NCBI RefSeq assembly: GCF_001649575.2
Contig: NC_051435.1
Coordinates: 377,871 to 441,870, forward strand
Length of the DNA stretch: 64,000 nucleotides
DNA from: Kryptolebias marmoratus
Taxonomy: Eukaryota; Chordata; Actinopteri; Cyprinodontiformes; Rivulidae
Direction: 5' to 3'
The position numbers and the translations under genes are program-made. The notes beneath the pieces are model-generated. The model saw only the letters and a program-made list of their open reading frames with translations, was not told where the DNA came from and ran no database searches. How positions within the stretch are numbered: the first letter of the stretch is position 1; every line of letters begins with the position of its first letter. Positions 1-15,000 of the stretch are shown here, piece by piece.

Positions 1-85
1 TTGCTCTGCTAATTTTTATGGGACTTACTGTTTATTGTGCAGCAGTTCTGTTCACTGTAAACTGATGCCCTTTTTCTTAAAACAG

Positions 86-3000
86 CTGCTCCAAATATTG
101 AGTTTGGCCCCGAATACTTTGAAGGTTTGACAGTAAAAGCAGGAGACAACATCAGGTTGAAGGTGATCATCACTGGGCGCCCAGTTCCCAAGGTTGTCTG
201 GTATAGAGATGGCATAGTGATTACCAAAAAGATGATGGACATTATTACTGTTCCTGGATCCAGTACTGTGTCGGTCAGAGATGCTGATCGTACACATCGT
301 GGCCTTTACACTGTAGAGGCTACTAATGGATCTGGAACTAAAAAGGAGGGCATTCTCATCCAAGTCCAAGGTACACAGTTTTGATTTTTTTTTTGTATGC
401 TTTAGTATGATTGTTTGCATGACCAATGCTATTTATTTATACATTTATTTCCCTTTTCTATATTTATGCCAATGTCAATTTCACACATCTGTGTGATGCA
501 GACACACCTGGGGAGCCAGTAGGACCAATCACCTTCAGTAATATCTCAGAAGGCAAATGCACTCTGTCTTGGAACCCACCAGAGAATGATGGCTGCTCTG
601 AGATTTCACATTACATCATTGAGAAACGGGAGACTGCCAAGATCTCTTGGGCCTTAGTATCTGATGAATGTAAGGAGTGCACTTTTAATGCTACCAAGCT
701 CATCAAGACCAATGAGTACCAGTTCAGGGTCTCTGCAGTTAACAAGTTTGGAGTTGGTAGACCCTTGGAGTCCAGCCCAATTATTGCACAGATGCAATAT
801 AGTAAGTGTGATGATTATACCACTTTTATTTAAATGTATAATATTTAGGAAATATTCAGATTTTTGTTATGTTTTATTAGTTACAGTAAACTAACAAAAT
901 ATATTTTTTCAGCAACACCTGATGCTCCAGGAACTCCTGATGCCACTGAAGTGTCAGGAGAGAGTATAACTCTCTCATGGACTCCCCCAACATCTGATGG
1001 AGGAAACCCAATACAGTATTACATTGTAGAGAAACGTGAAAAGAAAACTGTTCGTTTCTACAAAGTGATCACCAAGAAGCCTATCACTGAATGTGCTCAC
1101 AAGGTGCTTAACCTGACAGAAGATATGGAATATGAATTCCGTGTCATGGCTGTTAATGATGCTGGTGTTGGTGCCCCAAGCAACATTTCTTTACCCATCA
1201 AGGCTGCTGAACCTAAAGATATTCCATGTGCTCCATCTGTAGTCTGTGTGTCAGACTCCACAAACACCTCCATTAGCTTGGAATGGAGCAGGCCTATGGA
1301 TGATGGAGGCATGGAAATCCTCGGCTATATTATTGAGATGGTGAAGGGAGAAGAAACTGAGTGGAAGAGAGCAAATGAAGAGCTTGTGGCTGAAACAAAT
1401 TACACAGTGTCTGGTCTACAGACTGGAACTGACTACAAGTTCCGTGTTGCAGCTGTCAATCATGTTGGAAGAGGTGAAGACAAGGAGATCCTGGAACCTG
1501 CACAGGCTGTTGACAGGTTAACACCACCACAGGTGGATATTGATGCCACCTTTAAGCAGACACACATTGTCAAGGCTGGAGGTTCTGTGTGTTTGGGTAT
1601 CCACTTTAGAGGAAAACCCATTCCTGCTGCTACCTGGGTGAAGGAGGAAGGAGAGCTGAGTGTGATGTCAGAGATTGCAACTACCGATGGTTACAGCTCT
1701 TTAAATATTGAAAACTGCACAAGATATGACACGGGCAAATACACTGTTAACCTGGAGAATGCCAGTGGCAGTAAAGCCATTACATTTGTGGTAAAAGTAA
1801 TGGACACTCCTGGACCTCCACAGGCTGTAGCTTTCAAAGAAGTCTGCAGAGGTTCAGTCACACTTATCTGGGAGCCACCTGTCAATGATGGTGGAGCTCG
1901 AATTTTTCACTATATTGTTGAGAGGCGGGAGGCTAGCCGCCGCACTTGGCAGCAATCTGGTGGAAAGTGCACAGAGTGTATCCTCAAGATGCAGGATCTG
2001 CTGGAGGGAGTGCCATATTTCTTCAGAGTCTTTGCTGAAAACCAGCATGGTATGGGTGAGGCATTTGAGCTTACAGACCCAGTCATTGCCACTGCAGAGC
2101 CAGCATCCCCAAAAAGACTGGACATCCTGGATACTACAGACAACTCTGTGTCCCTGGGCTGGCTGAAACCAGAGCACGATGGTGGCAGTCGCATCCAATG
2201 TTATGTCATAGAGGCTAGGCCAAAGGGTACAGACAAATGGGTAGTAATAGGTAATACCAAGAATCTTACCTATGTAGTTGAAAAGCTCAATAAGGGCGAT
2301 GAATATGACTTCCGTGTGAAGGCTAAAAATGAATCTGGCTACAGCATGCCCAAGGAAACACTGGCTCCTGTGCTGGTCAAAGAGCCTCACATTGAACCTT
2401 CTGCTGACCTCAGTGAGATATCCAACCAGCTCATCACATGCAGATCTGGCAGCACCTTCACCATTGATGTTCCTATCAGTGGGAGACCTGCTCCTAAAGT
2501 CACCTGGAAGTTGGAGGAAATGAGGCTTAAGAACTCAGACAGAGTCACCATCAAAGTAACAAAAGACAGAGCCAGTATCTCTGTCAAGGAGGCCATGAGA
2601 GGGGATGGCGGTAAATATTACCTGACTCTAGAAAATGTTGCAGGAACCAAGACATTCACTATTGAAGTTAACGTCACAGGCAGACCCAGTCCTCCAGCTG
2701 GACCCATTGAAATCTCATCCATCACTTCTGTGTCCTGTGTTGTTAACTGGCAACCACCTGAGGATGATGGTGGTACTGATATCACCAACTACATTGTGGA
2801 AAAGCGCGAGTCTGGTTCTACAGCTTGGCAGCTGATCAACTCCAGTGTGAAGCGCACATCTCTTCATGTTGGTCACCTGACCAAATACATGCAGTACACA
2901 TTCAGAGTATCTGCTGAGAACAGGTTTGGAGTCAGCAAGCCTACAGAGTCTGAGACAATTGTTGCAGAGCATCCTTTCTGTAAGTGTTACTCCATCAACC

Positions 3001-6000
3001 TCAACTTACTTTTTTCTTTTGAACCTGTATTGTTAGTATGATTCAAAACAGTGCATACAAATATTTATGTTGAAACATATTGTAACAAGGAAATGTCAAT
3101 TTTCATCACAGCACCTCCAGGCCCTCCGACAAGACCCTCAGTCTTTAATGTCACAGCAAATACAATGACCCTAAAATGGGAGGAACCCTACCATGATGGT
3201 GGAAGCAAGGTGACAGGCTACTGGATTGAGAAGAAGGAGAGGAACAACATATTGTGGGTTAGAGAAAACAAGATCCCATGCTTTGAGTGCTACTACAAAG
3301 TGGAAGTCCTGGTTGAAGGCCTAGAATACCAGTTCAGGATTTATGCCATGAACAGTGCTGGACTCAGCAAAGCCAGTGAGGCCTCCAAGGGAGCAGTTGC
3401 TCAAAACCCAGTTGGTGAGTTCTGAGACAGTTTAGTGTCACATAACAGAATGTTTTTCTTCTCTATCTGTTTAAAAAATGTGTTTGACAAACATCTTTGG
3501 TCTTGTGCTCAGATCCACCAAGTAAACCTGAAGTCACAAATATTACCAGAACCACTGTCTCCCTGAAATGGTCAACTCCACTGAATGATGGTGGCAGTCC
3601 CATTGTTGGCTACATTATCGAGCGTAAGCCATACACTCTGACGGGTGAAGGTCGCTGGCTCAAGTGTAACTATACCAATGTGACAGACAACTTCTACACT
3701 GTTACGGCTCTGGGAGAGGGAGAGGCCTACGAGTTCAGGGTTATTGCCAAGAATGCCAACCAGGTCTTCAGCATGCCATCTGAATCTACAGGATCTGTAC
3801 AGTGCAAGACTGACTTTGGTAAGTTTTGTAACTTTCACACCCCTTTTAGCACAGTTTTAGACATACAATTTAAAAAAATTGACATTTTACTTTTTTGATG
3901 CATGTCTTTGACCAACACGTTAAAAATGTGTGCCACAACTAAACACAGCCGAACGTGTAGTATAGTTTTTAGCAGCATTTGATAACCATCTTATTTGTGT
4001 CCACTTAACAGAACCTCCTAAAGCCCAGCTGGACAGCAAGCTCCTGTCTGAAACAGTAATGGTCAGAGCTGGTTCAGATCTGGTTCTAGATGCTGCAGTG
4101 GGAGGCAGACCTGACCCCAAGGCTTTCTGGTCCAAGGGCAACAGGGAACTGGATTTGTGTGAGAAATACCACCTGCAGTACACCTCCCACAGAGCTATGG
4201 CCATCATCAAATTCTGTGACAGGGATGACACTGGAAAATATATCCTGACAGTCAGGAATGTAAGTGGAACCAAGACTGCAGAAGTCAATGTTAAAGTGCT
4301 TGGTAAGTGTTATTTTGGCATATTTTACCATTAAACTAACGGTAATACTAGAGAGATTTCTTTGGGTAATTTAAACAAAGTGACTTACCCTTGTCCTGTT
4401 TTTTTTTCAGACACACCTGGAGTGTGTGAAGGCAGCATTGAGATAAGCAAGATAACAGAGGAGTCATGCACACTGAGCTGGAAACCTCCTCTAGAGGATG
4501 GTGGCGATGAGGTTGCTCACTACATTGTAGAGAGGCGTGACACCAACAGACTCAACTGGGTAGTCATGCATGCTGAGTGCAAGGAGCTGACATTAAACAT
4601 CACTGGTCTGTTCAAGAACACTGAGTACTTGTTCAGAGTTCGTGGAGTCAACAAGTATGGGGCCGGCATTTACCTGCAGTCACAGCCAATGGTGGCCAGA
4701 AACACATTCAGTAAGTACAGAAAGTCAAAATATTGTAAACTGACACCAAAAAATATGAAGTTAAAATCTCAATTAAACTCCAGAACAGTGTTCTAATAAA
4801 ACAGTTTGAAGATGTGATAGCAAGGCACACTAATCTAACCAAAACTGAGATAAAAAAAATATAGGGAAAGTATAACAAAAAAAATTTCAACATAATCTAA
4901 TCTGTTCTGTTCTTCAGCTAAGCCCAGTCCTCCTGGAGCTCCAGAGATCCTGGTATCAGGAAAGGACTTTGCCACTATTGAGTGGCTGAAGCCAGAGACT
5001 GATGGCGGCAGCCCAATAACCCATTACCTGGTGGAAAGACGTGAGAGAAAGAGTGCCCGCTGGGTAAAGGTGAACAGGGATGGTGCTCATCTGGACACCC
5101 TTCTGAAGGTGTCTGGTTTAACTGAAGGCAATATCTACCAGTTCAGAGTAACAGCTATCAACAAGGCTGGGGAAAGTGAGCCCAGTGAGGTCTCACTGTA
5201 TGTTGTCTGCAGAGTGCCGACAAGTAAGTCTGTTCAACAACCAAAATAACATACTACTTATTCCAAGAATGATCTCAATTGTATCTGTCTAATGGGTTCA
5301 GATCAATACATATTTTACAATAACACATATAAATGAATGATTACATCATCTCTTCTCAGGCACTCCTGCTCCTCCTTTTATTCCTCGAATCACTGACACC
5401 CATGTTGACAGCATTAGCCTTGCCTGGTCTCGGCCCGTGGATGATGGAGGTGCTGATGTCATCGGCTACATTTTGGAGATGCAGGAAGCTGGAGCAGAGG
5501 AATGGAAGAAGGCCCATGAAAAGACCCTGCGCACCACAGAGTACATAGCAACCGGACTTTCTGCAGGCAAGAAGTACCGCTTCAGAGTGGCTGGTATTAA
5601 CGTCAACGGAACAGGAGATTTCAGCGAACCATGTGCTGAGACTGAGCCAGTGGAGAGAATTGGTAAGAGCAATAAGTAATGCATACAGAAATCAACTCTG
5701 TTTAGCAAGTTCTAAAATTTACACAACCAATTTTGTTTTACAGCTAGAACAGCCTTTTATTCAAATGTGTGACTTTTCTGATAATTTACTTTCAGGTATT
5801 CACTGACACAGTAACTGATAAATTTCTTAATAATGTAACCCTTGCACTAATTTTCCCAACCACTTTAACAGAACCTCCTGATTTTGAGCTCCATGATGAC
5901 CTCAAAAAGACAATCTGCCTGCGTGCTGGTGGCTCCCTCCGTCTGTTTGTCAATGTCACTGGTCGTCCAGCTCCTACTATCACTTGGACTAAACCTGGTG

Positions 6001-9000
6001 TTGATCTTCAAAACAGAGGCTTCATTGAGGTTACCAACACATCCACCACCCTCATTATTGACAAGGTACACCGTTATGATGCTGGCAAATACACACTGGT
6101 GGCTGAGAACTCTGCTGGAAAACAGGAAGTCAGCATTCTTGTCAAGGTCTACGGTAAGTTGATGGCAGAATCTGGGAATACTGCTGAGAAAATGTGCAGA
6201 ATTATTTACTAAGATTTCATTAAATAGAACCTGTATTTTAGTATTTGTATTTTGACTGCAAAGTTTATTTTTATTCTTAGATACACCTGGACCAACTGGG
6301 CCAATCAAAATCAAAGAGCTCACAAAGGACACTGCCACCATCTCTTGGGAAGCCCCCACTGTGGATGGCGGGGCCCCTGTTAACAACTACATCATTGAGA
6401 GGCGTGAAGCTTCAATGAGAGCCTACAAGACTGTCACATCAAAGTGCAGCAAAACATCATACAAGATTGATGGTCTGATGGAGGGCATGCTGTATTACTT
6501 CCGTGTTCTCCCTGAAAACATTTACGGTGTTGGTGAGCCCCGTGAGACTCCAGATGTCATCCTGGTTTGCGAGGTGCCTCTTCCACCACACAAGCTGGAG
6601 GTTATTGATGTAACGAAAAGCACACTCACCCTAGGCTGGGAAAAGCCAGAGCATGATGGTGGTAGCAGGCTGACAGGCTACATGATTGAAGCATGCAAGT
6701 TTGGCACTGACAAGTGGATGAAGGTGGCTACACTGAAACTCACAGATTTTGAGCACACCATTGAGAAGCTGAATGAGAACGAGCAGTACTTATTCAGGAT
6801 TAAAGCAATCAACAGCAGAGGAGCCAGCGAGCCCAAAGAGCTTGTTGCTGCTGTCACTGTACAAGAGCAAAGAGGTAACAAATTAAACTAAGTTATGCTA
6901 CCTGTGAAAACTTCATTTGTATTAACGTAGAGTTAAGTTAGTGATTACCTCATTTTGTTCCTTTCAGTGATGCCTGCGGTGGATTTGTCTAGTATTCCTC
7001 AAAAGGTTGTCAATGTTCTCGCTGGTAAGACCCTGGAAGTGGACCTGCCAATCATTGGCAGACCTCCTCCCACCTGTGCTTGGTACTTTGGTGAATACAG
7101 GGTAAAAGCTAGAGATCGCGTGAAGATCAAGAGCACTAGCAAGTTCTCCAAACTGACTGTGTCTGACACCACCATTGATGACAGTGGTGACTACACTCTG
7201 GAAGTGAAAAACACTGTTGGAGTCATCACTGAGGTCATAAAGGTCGTCATTCTTTGTAAGAAGCTATCCCTAATTTTTTACTTCCATTTTAAGTCATGTC
7301 TTTACTGATAGTATTACATGTAATCTATAACAGTTGTGCCACTAACATTTAACTTTTAGTAAATAAAACTGTCGATAATCATAAAAGTTGCCTTCTGCAT
7401 AAGCAGAAACAATTACCCCAACCTGGATGGGATAGAACTGCACAGATGGTAACAATAATTTTTGTTTTGCCATCCTTACCAGCTAAACCTGATGAGCCAA
7501 AGGGACCCATCAGGTTTGATGAGATTGATGCCACCACTGTCAACTGCAGCTGGGATCCTCCAGTCAGAGATGGCGGCGCTCCCATCAGTGGTTATGTAGT
7601 TGAACAGCGGGATGCTCACAGACCTGGCTGGGTGCCTGTCTGTGACTCTGTAAGCCGACCAATGTTCAGGTTTGAGAACCTAATTGAGGGAGATGAATAT
7701 GTCTTCCGTGCAGCTGCTACAAATCGCTATGGCACCGGAGAGTTCCTGCAGTCTGAGATCGTCACCTGCAGGAGCCTTAAGAGTAAGACCTTTGGCCTCA
7801 ATTAACGTTATATATTTTGTACTTCTATACAGAGTCTTATGGTAATACTAGAATGGTTACATGTTTTGCTTCCTCCACAGATGTGCCTGGACCTCCTGGT
7901 CGTCCAATCATCTTTGATGTATCTCGTGATGGAATGACTGTGGCATGGGAACCACCAGATGAAGATGGTGGTCTTGAAGTTTCAGGATATATCATTGAGC
8001 GCAAAGAAGTAAGAGCTGACCGATGGGTCCGTGCCAACAAGAACCCTGTGACCATGACGAGGTATAGGTCGACTGGGCTCATTGAAGGTTTGGAGTATGA
8101 ACACAGAATCACTGCTATTAATGCAAGAGGATTGAGCAAACCAAGCCTTCCATCCAAACCAGCAGTAGCAACTGATCCAATTGGTAAGAGAAAACACTGA
8201 TGGAATAAAAGAGATAATTGTCTTAGGAAACTTTAAGATAACACTATAAAATAAAGTTTGGAATAAAATGTTATACACAAGCAGGTAAAAATCATAACAT
8301 ACCAAAGTAGGACCTGGAATTGCTGACATGCAACTTTGTTTCTGTGTAGATCCTCCTGGTTGTCCTCAGAACCCAAGAATCACAGATACTACCAAGTCCT
8401 CTGTGTCATTGGCTTGGAATCCTCCTGATGATGAGGGAGATGCCAGGGTGGATGGGTATCTGATTGAAATGCAGAAAGTAGGTACACTGTCCTGGATCAA
8501 GTGCAACACCACACCATCTCTGATCTGTGAGTACACGCTGACCAACATGCCACAAGGAGAAGAATTCAAATTCCGTGTGATGGCTTGCAATGCTGGTGGC
8601 TCTGGAGAACCTGCTGAAGTACCTGGAGCAGTCAAAGTAACAGAGATGCTTGGTAAAGAACCATTAAACTATTTGTTCAAATATCAAATGCATGCAATTT
8701 GAACTTGTACTGAGATTTCCTTTAAATTGATTTGTAGAACCTCCTGACTATGACCTGGAGCTGAAATACAAAGATCTGTATGTGGTTCGTCATGGAGGCG
8801 TGGTCAGACTCTCTATACCCATTAAAGGAAAACCCCTCCCAACCTGCAAGTGGTTGAAGGATGGTGGTGCTGTCTCCACCAGAGCCATGATTGCCTCCAC
8901 GGAGGATGCCAGTGAGCTGGTGATCAAGGGAGCAGAAAGAGGTGAATCTGGTCTGTATGAGCTCCTGCTAGAGAATAAGGTTGGCAAGAAGAAAGCACAA

Positions 9001-12000
9001 ATTAAGGTCAAGGTTATTGGCCGTCCAAGTGCTCCAGAGGGACCAATGATCTTTGAAGAGATCCAAGCCAACTCTGTCAAGGTTTCATGGAAGCCACCTA
9101 CCAATGATGGTGGCTCAGAAATCCTTGGTTACATCGTAGAAAGACGTGAAGCAGCAAGAAATGCCTGGTACACTGTGGACTCTAGAGTAACTGAGACTCA
9201 GCTCATTGTTAAAGGACTTAAAGAGGGAACAGAGTACCACTTCAAGGTTACAGCTGAAAACTCCTTCGGTATTAGTGGATCTCTAAAATCTGAGCAGCCA
9301 CTGGTACCCAAGACTCCTCTCTGTAAGTACTACTTTTTTGCTAACTGTCTTTGAAAATCCTAGTCATTTATTTTTGCTTTAAAATGGATCTGCTTTTATA
9401 ATCAGGTCCACCTGAGCCTTCAAGTGCTCCACCCGAGATCATGGATGTCACCAAGAGTTCAGTGGCACTGGCCTGGTCCAGACCAAAGGACGATGGTGGT
9501 TCTGCCATCACTGGCTACTTTGTTGAGTATAAGGTGGTGTCTGCCGAGACATGGTCCCGCCATGAGACCAAGATCACCTCTACCATGTTTACTCTACATG
9601 GACTAACCCCTGATATGGACTACCAGTTCCGCATTGTTGCTGCCAACAATATAGGGGAGAGCCAGGCTGGTCCTGCATCTGACCCTGTCACATGCAAAGA
9701 TCCATTTGGTGAGTGTTGTGCTGTAATAACTATAGCTTATGTAACTTTAATGGATATGATACAGATAAATGCAAATAATATTTTACAGAAAATCCAAATG
9801 TGTAATTTTGCTATTATATAGACCATCTTCAGAGGTAGTAAAGTAAAGTTTAGTTTCTTTAGTTTTACTGGCAGTGATTTTAGAAGAAATATAGACAATT
9901 AGAAAACTAGTTTTGATGTTTTTTGTTTTTATTTCTGTGCTCTAGACAAACCCAGCCAGCCAGGTGAAATTGACACTGTGAATGTGAGTAACAACTCTAT
10001 CACCATTCGCTGGCAAGCTCCAGAATGTGATGGTGGAAAGGAGGTTCTAGGCTACTGGGTAGAATACAGAAAATCCATTGAGAGTACATGGAAAAAGTGC
10101 AATAAAGAGAGGCTGAAAGAAAAGGAATTCACCATGCCAGGACTGGCTGAGGCCACAGAATATGAGTTCAGAGTGTTTGCTGAAAATGAAACAGGAATGA
10201 GCAGACCTCGTAGGACTGCCACATGCATCAAGACAAAACTGATTGGTAATTACAATCAAATATATTGTTACTTTACTAAACAGAACGTGTTTGTATATTT
10301 TATTAAGACAATCTCATGTTTTGAACCCACAGCTGAAAGCAAACCAAGCTTGAGAAAGGAAATGGATGAGGTTACTGCCAAGCTTGGCCAGCCTGCTGTC
10401 ATGAAGTGCCAGATTGTTGGCCGACCTGTCCCTGAAATTAAGTGGTATCACGCCGGCAAGGAGATTGTTGAGTCCCGCAAGTACGAGATGAGCTCCGATG
10501 GCCGCAACCACTCTCTGTCTATTATGACCGACCAGCAAGAGGATGAGGGAGAATACACCTGCAAAGCCATTAACGATGCAGGAGAAGCTGAGGCCACAGG
10601 CCTTCTAGTTTTAGAGGCTGCTCCTTCCTTCCATCCTGATTACTCACTGAAGGAAACATACTATTCTGGTCTGGGAACTACTCTCCGCATCCATGCTGTT
10701 TACATTGGTCGTCCCCAGCCAAAGATCATGTGGTTACAAGGAGCTAAAACACTGGAGAACACAGAAGACATTAGCATTGAGACCACAGAGTATTACACAC
10801 ACTTGGTCATCAAGAATGTCCAGCGCAGAGTGCATGGAGGAAAATACAGAATTAGACTGCACAACCACTTTGGCAGGGCTGACACTGCATTCAATGTTGA
10901 AATCTATGGTATGTTGTGAAAATTATCTGCTTTGAATTGATTAATGTATGCATTCTTAAAATACCATAATCAGATTTGTAACTAATAATATAATGTGTCT
11001 TTGTTCCTAGACAAGCCTGATATACCACAGGGACCCATTGTCCTGGATGCGCTGCTTAAGAACTCTGTCATCATTAGCTGGAAACCTCCCAAGGATGATG
11101 GAGGCTGCATGATTACCAACTATATTGTGGAGAAGAGAGAAGACAAAGAGGGCACTGAATGGGAACTGGTCTCCTCATCCATTAATAGCACATCATGCCG
11201 TGTGCCCAACCTAATTGACAGCGCTGGATACTTTTTCCGTGTGTACGCCCAGAATCGCTATGGCAACAGTGAGCCACTGGAGCTCACTTCACCTATCCTG
11301 ATCAAGAGCCAACTGGGTAGGTTTAATGCAATGATGAAGCATGTTAAGGAATTCATGACTTAGAACAGAAGCATAGAAGCGAAAACTCGATACATAAAGC
11401 AAAAGCATTGACTACTTTTGTTTTCAAACATTCATGTCCACAGAGAGACCGTCGCCACCTTTGTCACCAGTTGTATCTGGAATCACAAAGGACTCCTGCG
11501 TGGTTTCTTGGAAACCTCCACTCAGTGATGGTGGCTCTAAGATCAAAAGCTATTGCCTTGAGAAGAAGCACAAGAAGGACAGAAAAGAATGGACTGACTG
11601 GACTCCAGTGACTACAGATGAGATCAAACAAACTGTGTTCTCTGTCAAGCGCCTCACTGAGGGCACTGAGTATATCTTCCGTGTTAAGTGTGAAAACCTT
11701 GGAGGAGAAAGTGACTTTAGTGAAGAGACCAGTCCTATCATTCCATCCACAGCAGTGGAAGTCCGTGCTCCTGGCTTCAAGGAGGAGCTGAGAAACATGA
11801 GTGTCAAGTACAAGAGCAATGCTACCCTGGTCTGCAAGATCACAGGACAGCCCAAGCCTGTGATTAAATGGTTCAGAAGAGGAAAGGAGATCCATTCAGA
11901 TGGAAAGAAGATCAAGATCCAGGAATTTAAGGGAGGATATCACCAGCTGGTCATCACTGAGGCTGATGAGGAGGACTCCACTGTTTATCAAATCAGGGCC

Positions 12001-12049
12001 ACCAATCAAGGAGGCTCTATATGTGCTACAGTCTCTCTGGATGTTGAAA
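86..12049 (+). CDS. ttn: Titin A-band Ig/FnIII exons (C-zone and P-zone)
   Basis: Twenty-one exons encode 31 Ig or FnIII domains. Most exons carry one domain of about 95-102 codons. Exons 6281-6874 (Fn-Fn), 8738-9322 (Ig-Fn), 10333-10908 (Ig-Ig) and 11444-12049 (Fn-Ig) carry two, and 913-2979 carries seven. The FnIII units show the PP-x-x-DGG and E(Y)xFRVxAxN signatures, and the Ig units show G(R/K)PxPxxxW and DxGxYxxxxxN. The Ig that ends the last of these exons (about 11760-12049) reads like titin A168, part of the MuRF-binding A168-A170 block in mammals. The introns are 85-350 bp, which is compact even for a fish. Confidence 0.95.
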
Positions 12050-15000
12050 GTAAGCTAACAAAGACTCAATTTCTCCACCAAACATAATATTTAGACCTAA
12101 ATAAAACATGTGCACTTACTGAAACATTTTTCTTTCCATTTCTAGTCCCTGCCAAGATCCACTTGCCAAAGAACCTAAAGGACAAGGAAGCCATTCCTGC
12201 CCTGCGTGGAGAAGTGGTCAATATCAAGATTCCTTTCAGTGGTAAGCCAGATCCTGTCATCACATGGCAGAAGGGACAAGATCTCATCGACAGCAATGGC
12301 CACTACCAGGTGATTGTAACCAGATCCTTTACTTCGTTGGTGTTCCCCAATGGAGTAGAAAAGAAGGATGCTGGTTTCTACATTGTCTGTGCCAAGAACA
12401 GATTTGGCATTGACCAACAAACAGTAGAGCTGGATGTTGCTGATGTGCCTGATCCACCACGTAGTGTCAAAGCCAGTGACATCTCCAGAGACTCAGTCAC
12501 ACTGAACTGGGTGGCCCCAGCAAATGATGGTGGCAGCAAGGTTATAAGTTACATCATCGAGAAGTGTCCTACCACAGCTGAGAGGTGGGAACGTGTCGCT
12601 CAATCCCGTGACACCCACTACACTGTTATTAATTTATTTGGCGGAACAAGCTACCAATTCAGAGTCATTGCTGAGAACAAGTTTGGACAGAGTGCCCCAT
12701 CAGAGAGCAGTGGACCTGTCATGACCAAAGAAGACAAATCCAGGGTTTTGCTTTATGACAGGGAAGTCGATGAAACTGAACGAGTCCCCAAGGGCAAAGC
12801 TCAACACTCTGACACCAAGAATATGCATAACAAATATTCCATTGCAGAGGAACTGGGTAGAGGTCAGTTTGGCATTGTCCACCGCTGTGTTGACATCAGT
12901 TCTCAGAAGACTTACATGGCTAAATTTGTCAAAGTGAGAGGTGCTGATCAGGCAATAATTAAGAAAGAAATTGCAACACTGAATCTAGCCAGACACACTA
13001 ACTTCCTCCTTCTTCATGAGTCCTTTGAAAGTCCTGAGGAGTTGGTGATGATCTATGACTTCATCTCTGGTCATGACATTTTTGAGCGCTTTAATACAGC
13101 AGAGTTTGAGCTCAGTGAGCGGGAGATTGCAAACTATATCAGACAAGTGTGCTCAGCTCTGGAGTTTCTGCATTCTCAGAGATATGGACACCTTGATATT
13201 AGACCTGAGAACATTGTGTACACAACTAGAACCAGCTCCACTGTGAAGATTATTGAGTTGGGACAGTCCAGACACTTGACTCCTGGAGAGCAAATCAAGA
13301 TTCAGTACACCATTGCAGAGTATGCTGCTCCCGAGATCCACCAGTGTGACATGGTTAGCACAGTCACTGATATGTGGTCAGTCGGTGTTCTTACCTATGT
13401 TCTCCTTAGTGGACTTAATCCATTCACAGCTGAAACTAACCAACAGATGATTGATAACATATCCAATGCAGTCTACAGCTATGATGATGAGTGCTTTAAG
13501 CAAGTTAGTGTAGAAGCCTTAGATTTCACAGATCGTCTAATAACAAAGGAACGCAAGCATCGTATGACTGCAGCTGAGGCTCTGGTGCATCCTTGGCTTA
13601 CAAAACCAACAGAAGAGATCAGTGCCAGAGCAATCCCAACTGGCAGGCACAAGAGATACTATCAGACAATGGTCAGGAAAGAATGGAGCACTGTTGTCTC
13701 TGCAGCCCGTGTGGCTAGCGGTGGCTCAATTAGGTCCCAACGTGGCGTCTTTGTGTCAAAGGTAAAGATTGCTCCATTTGAACATGGTCCTCTTGCAGGC
13801 CAGATTAACCATGCAGTGTTGACTGAGGGAGATACTGTGAAGTTCATCTGTAACATTGAAAACTATGACAGCTCTACTGAAGTTACATGGTACTGTGGTG
13901 TCAGGCAACTTGAAGCTGGAGACAAATATGAAATTGAATATGAAGATGGTCTGGCTGTAATTACCATCAACAAGGTCACAAGAGCCGATGATGGTACTTA
14001 CAGATGCAAGGTTGTAAATGAGTATGGTGAGGACAGTTCCTATGCTGAGCTGTTTGTCAGTGGTGTTAGATCTTATCGTGACTTCTTCACCACCCGTGTA
14101 GTAAGGAGAACAAAGCGCAGAGTTGATACTACTAGAATGCTTCAGAAGCCACCAGAGTTCACACTCCCTCTAGTCAACCGCACTGCTTATCTTGGTGAGG
14201 ATGTACGTTTTGGTGTCACAATTACTGTTCACCCAGAGCCTCGTGTCATCTGGCACAAGTCTGGACAAAAGCTCATCCCTGGACATGACGACAGGAAATA
14301 CACCTTTATTAGTGACAAGGGCTTGTACCAGTTAATTATCCACAACCTGGAAAAAGAAGATGATGCTGAATATAGTGTTGTGGCTCGCAACAGGTATGGT
14401 GATGACAGCTGCAAGGCACGCCTTACTGTTGTTCCCAGACCTAAACCAGCAGACCTCACCCTGAGGCCTATGTTCAAACGGTTGCTTGCAAATGTTGAGT
14501 GCAAGGAGGGTCAGAATGTCCGTTTTGAGATTAGAGTTTCTGGCCACCCAACACTGAAGTGGGAGAAGGATGGCACACCTTTAGCCTTTGGACCATCCAT
14601 TGAGGTTGTTCATGAGGGTTTGGACTATTATATCCTTCACGTGAAAGACACTCTTCCTGAGGACTCTGGTGTGTACAGAGTCACAGCTACCAACTCTGCT
14701 GGATCTGCTGGTTGCCAAGCAACACTTAAAGTAGAGAGAGTAACTCATGTCAAGAAAGATTATGAGCTCAGCAAAAAGGAGAAAGAAAAACTGGCTGGGC
14801 AGGAAGAATTAGACAAAAAGGTCAGACTGTCTCAGATTATGGCAGGTACTGTTGTTTCACCTCTGCCACCCTTAGCTGTCGAAGCTGTCAGGGAGGCAGC
14901 CATCATGTTCAAACCTGCTGTCACAACTAAGAAGGGTGAGAAGACTGAGGCTGAGATAAAGAAAGAACAAGAGGAGAAGAAGAAGCGGGCAGATGAGAAA

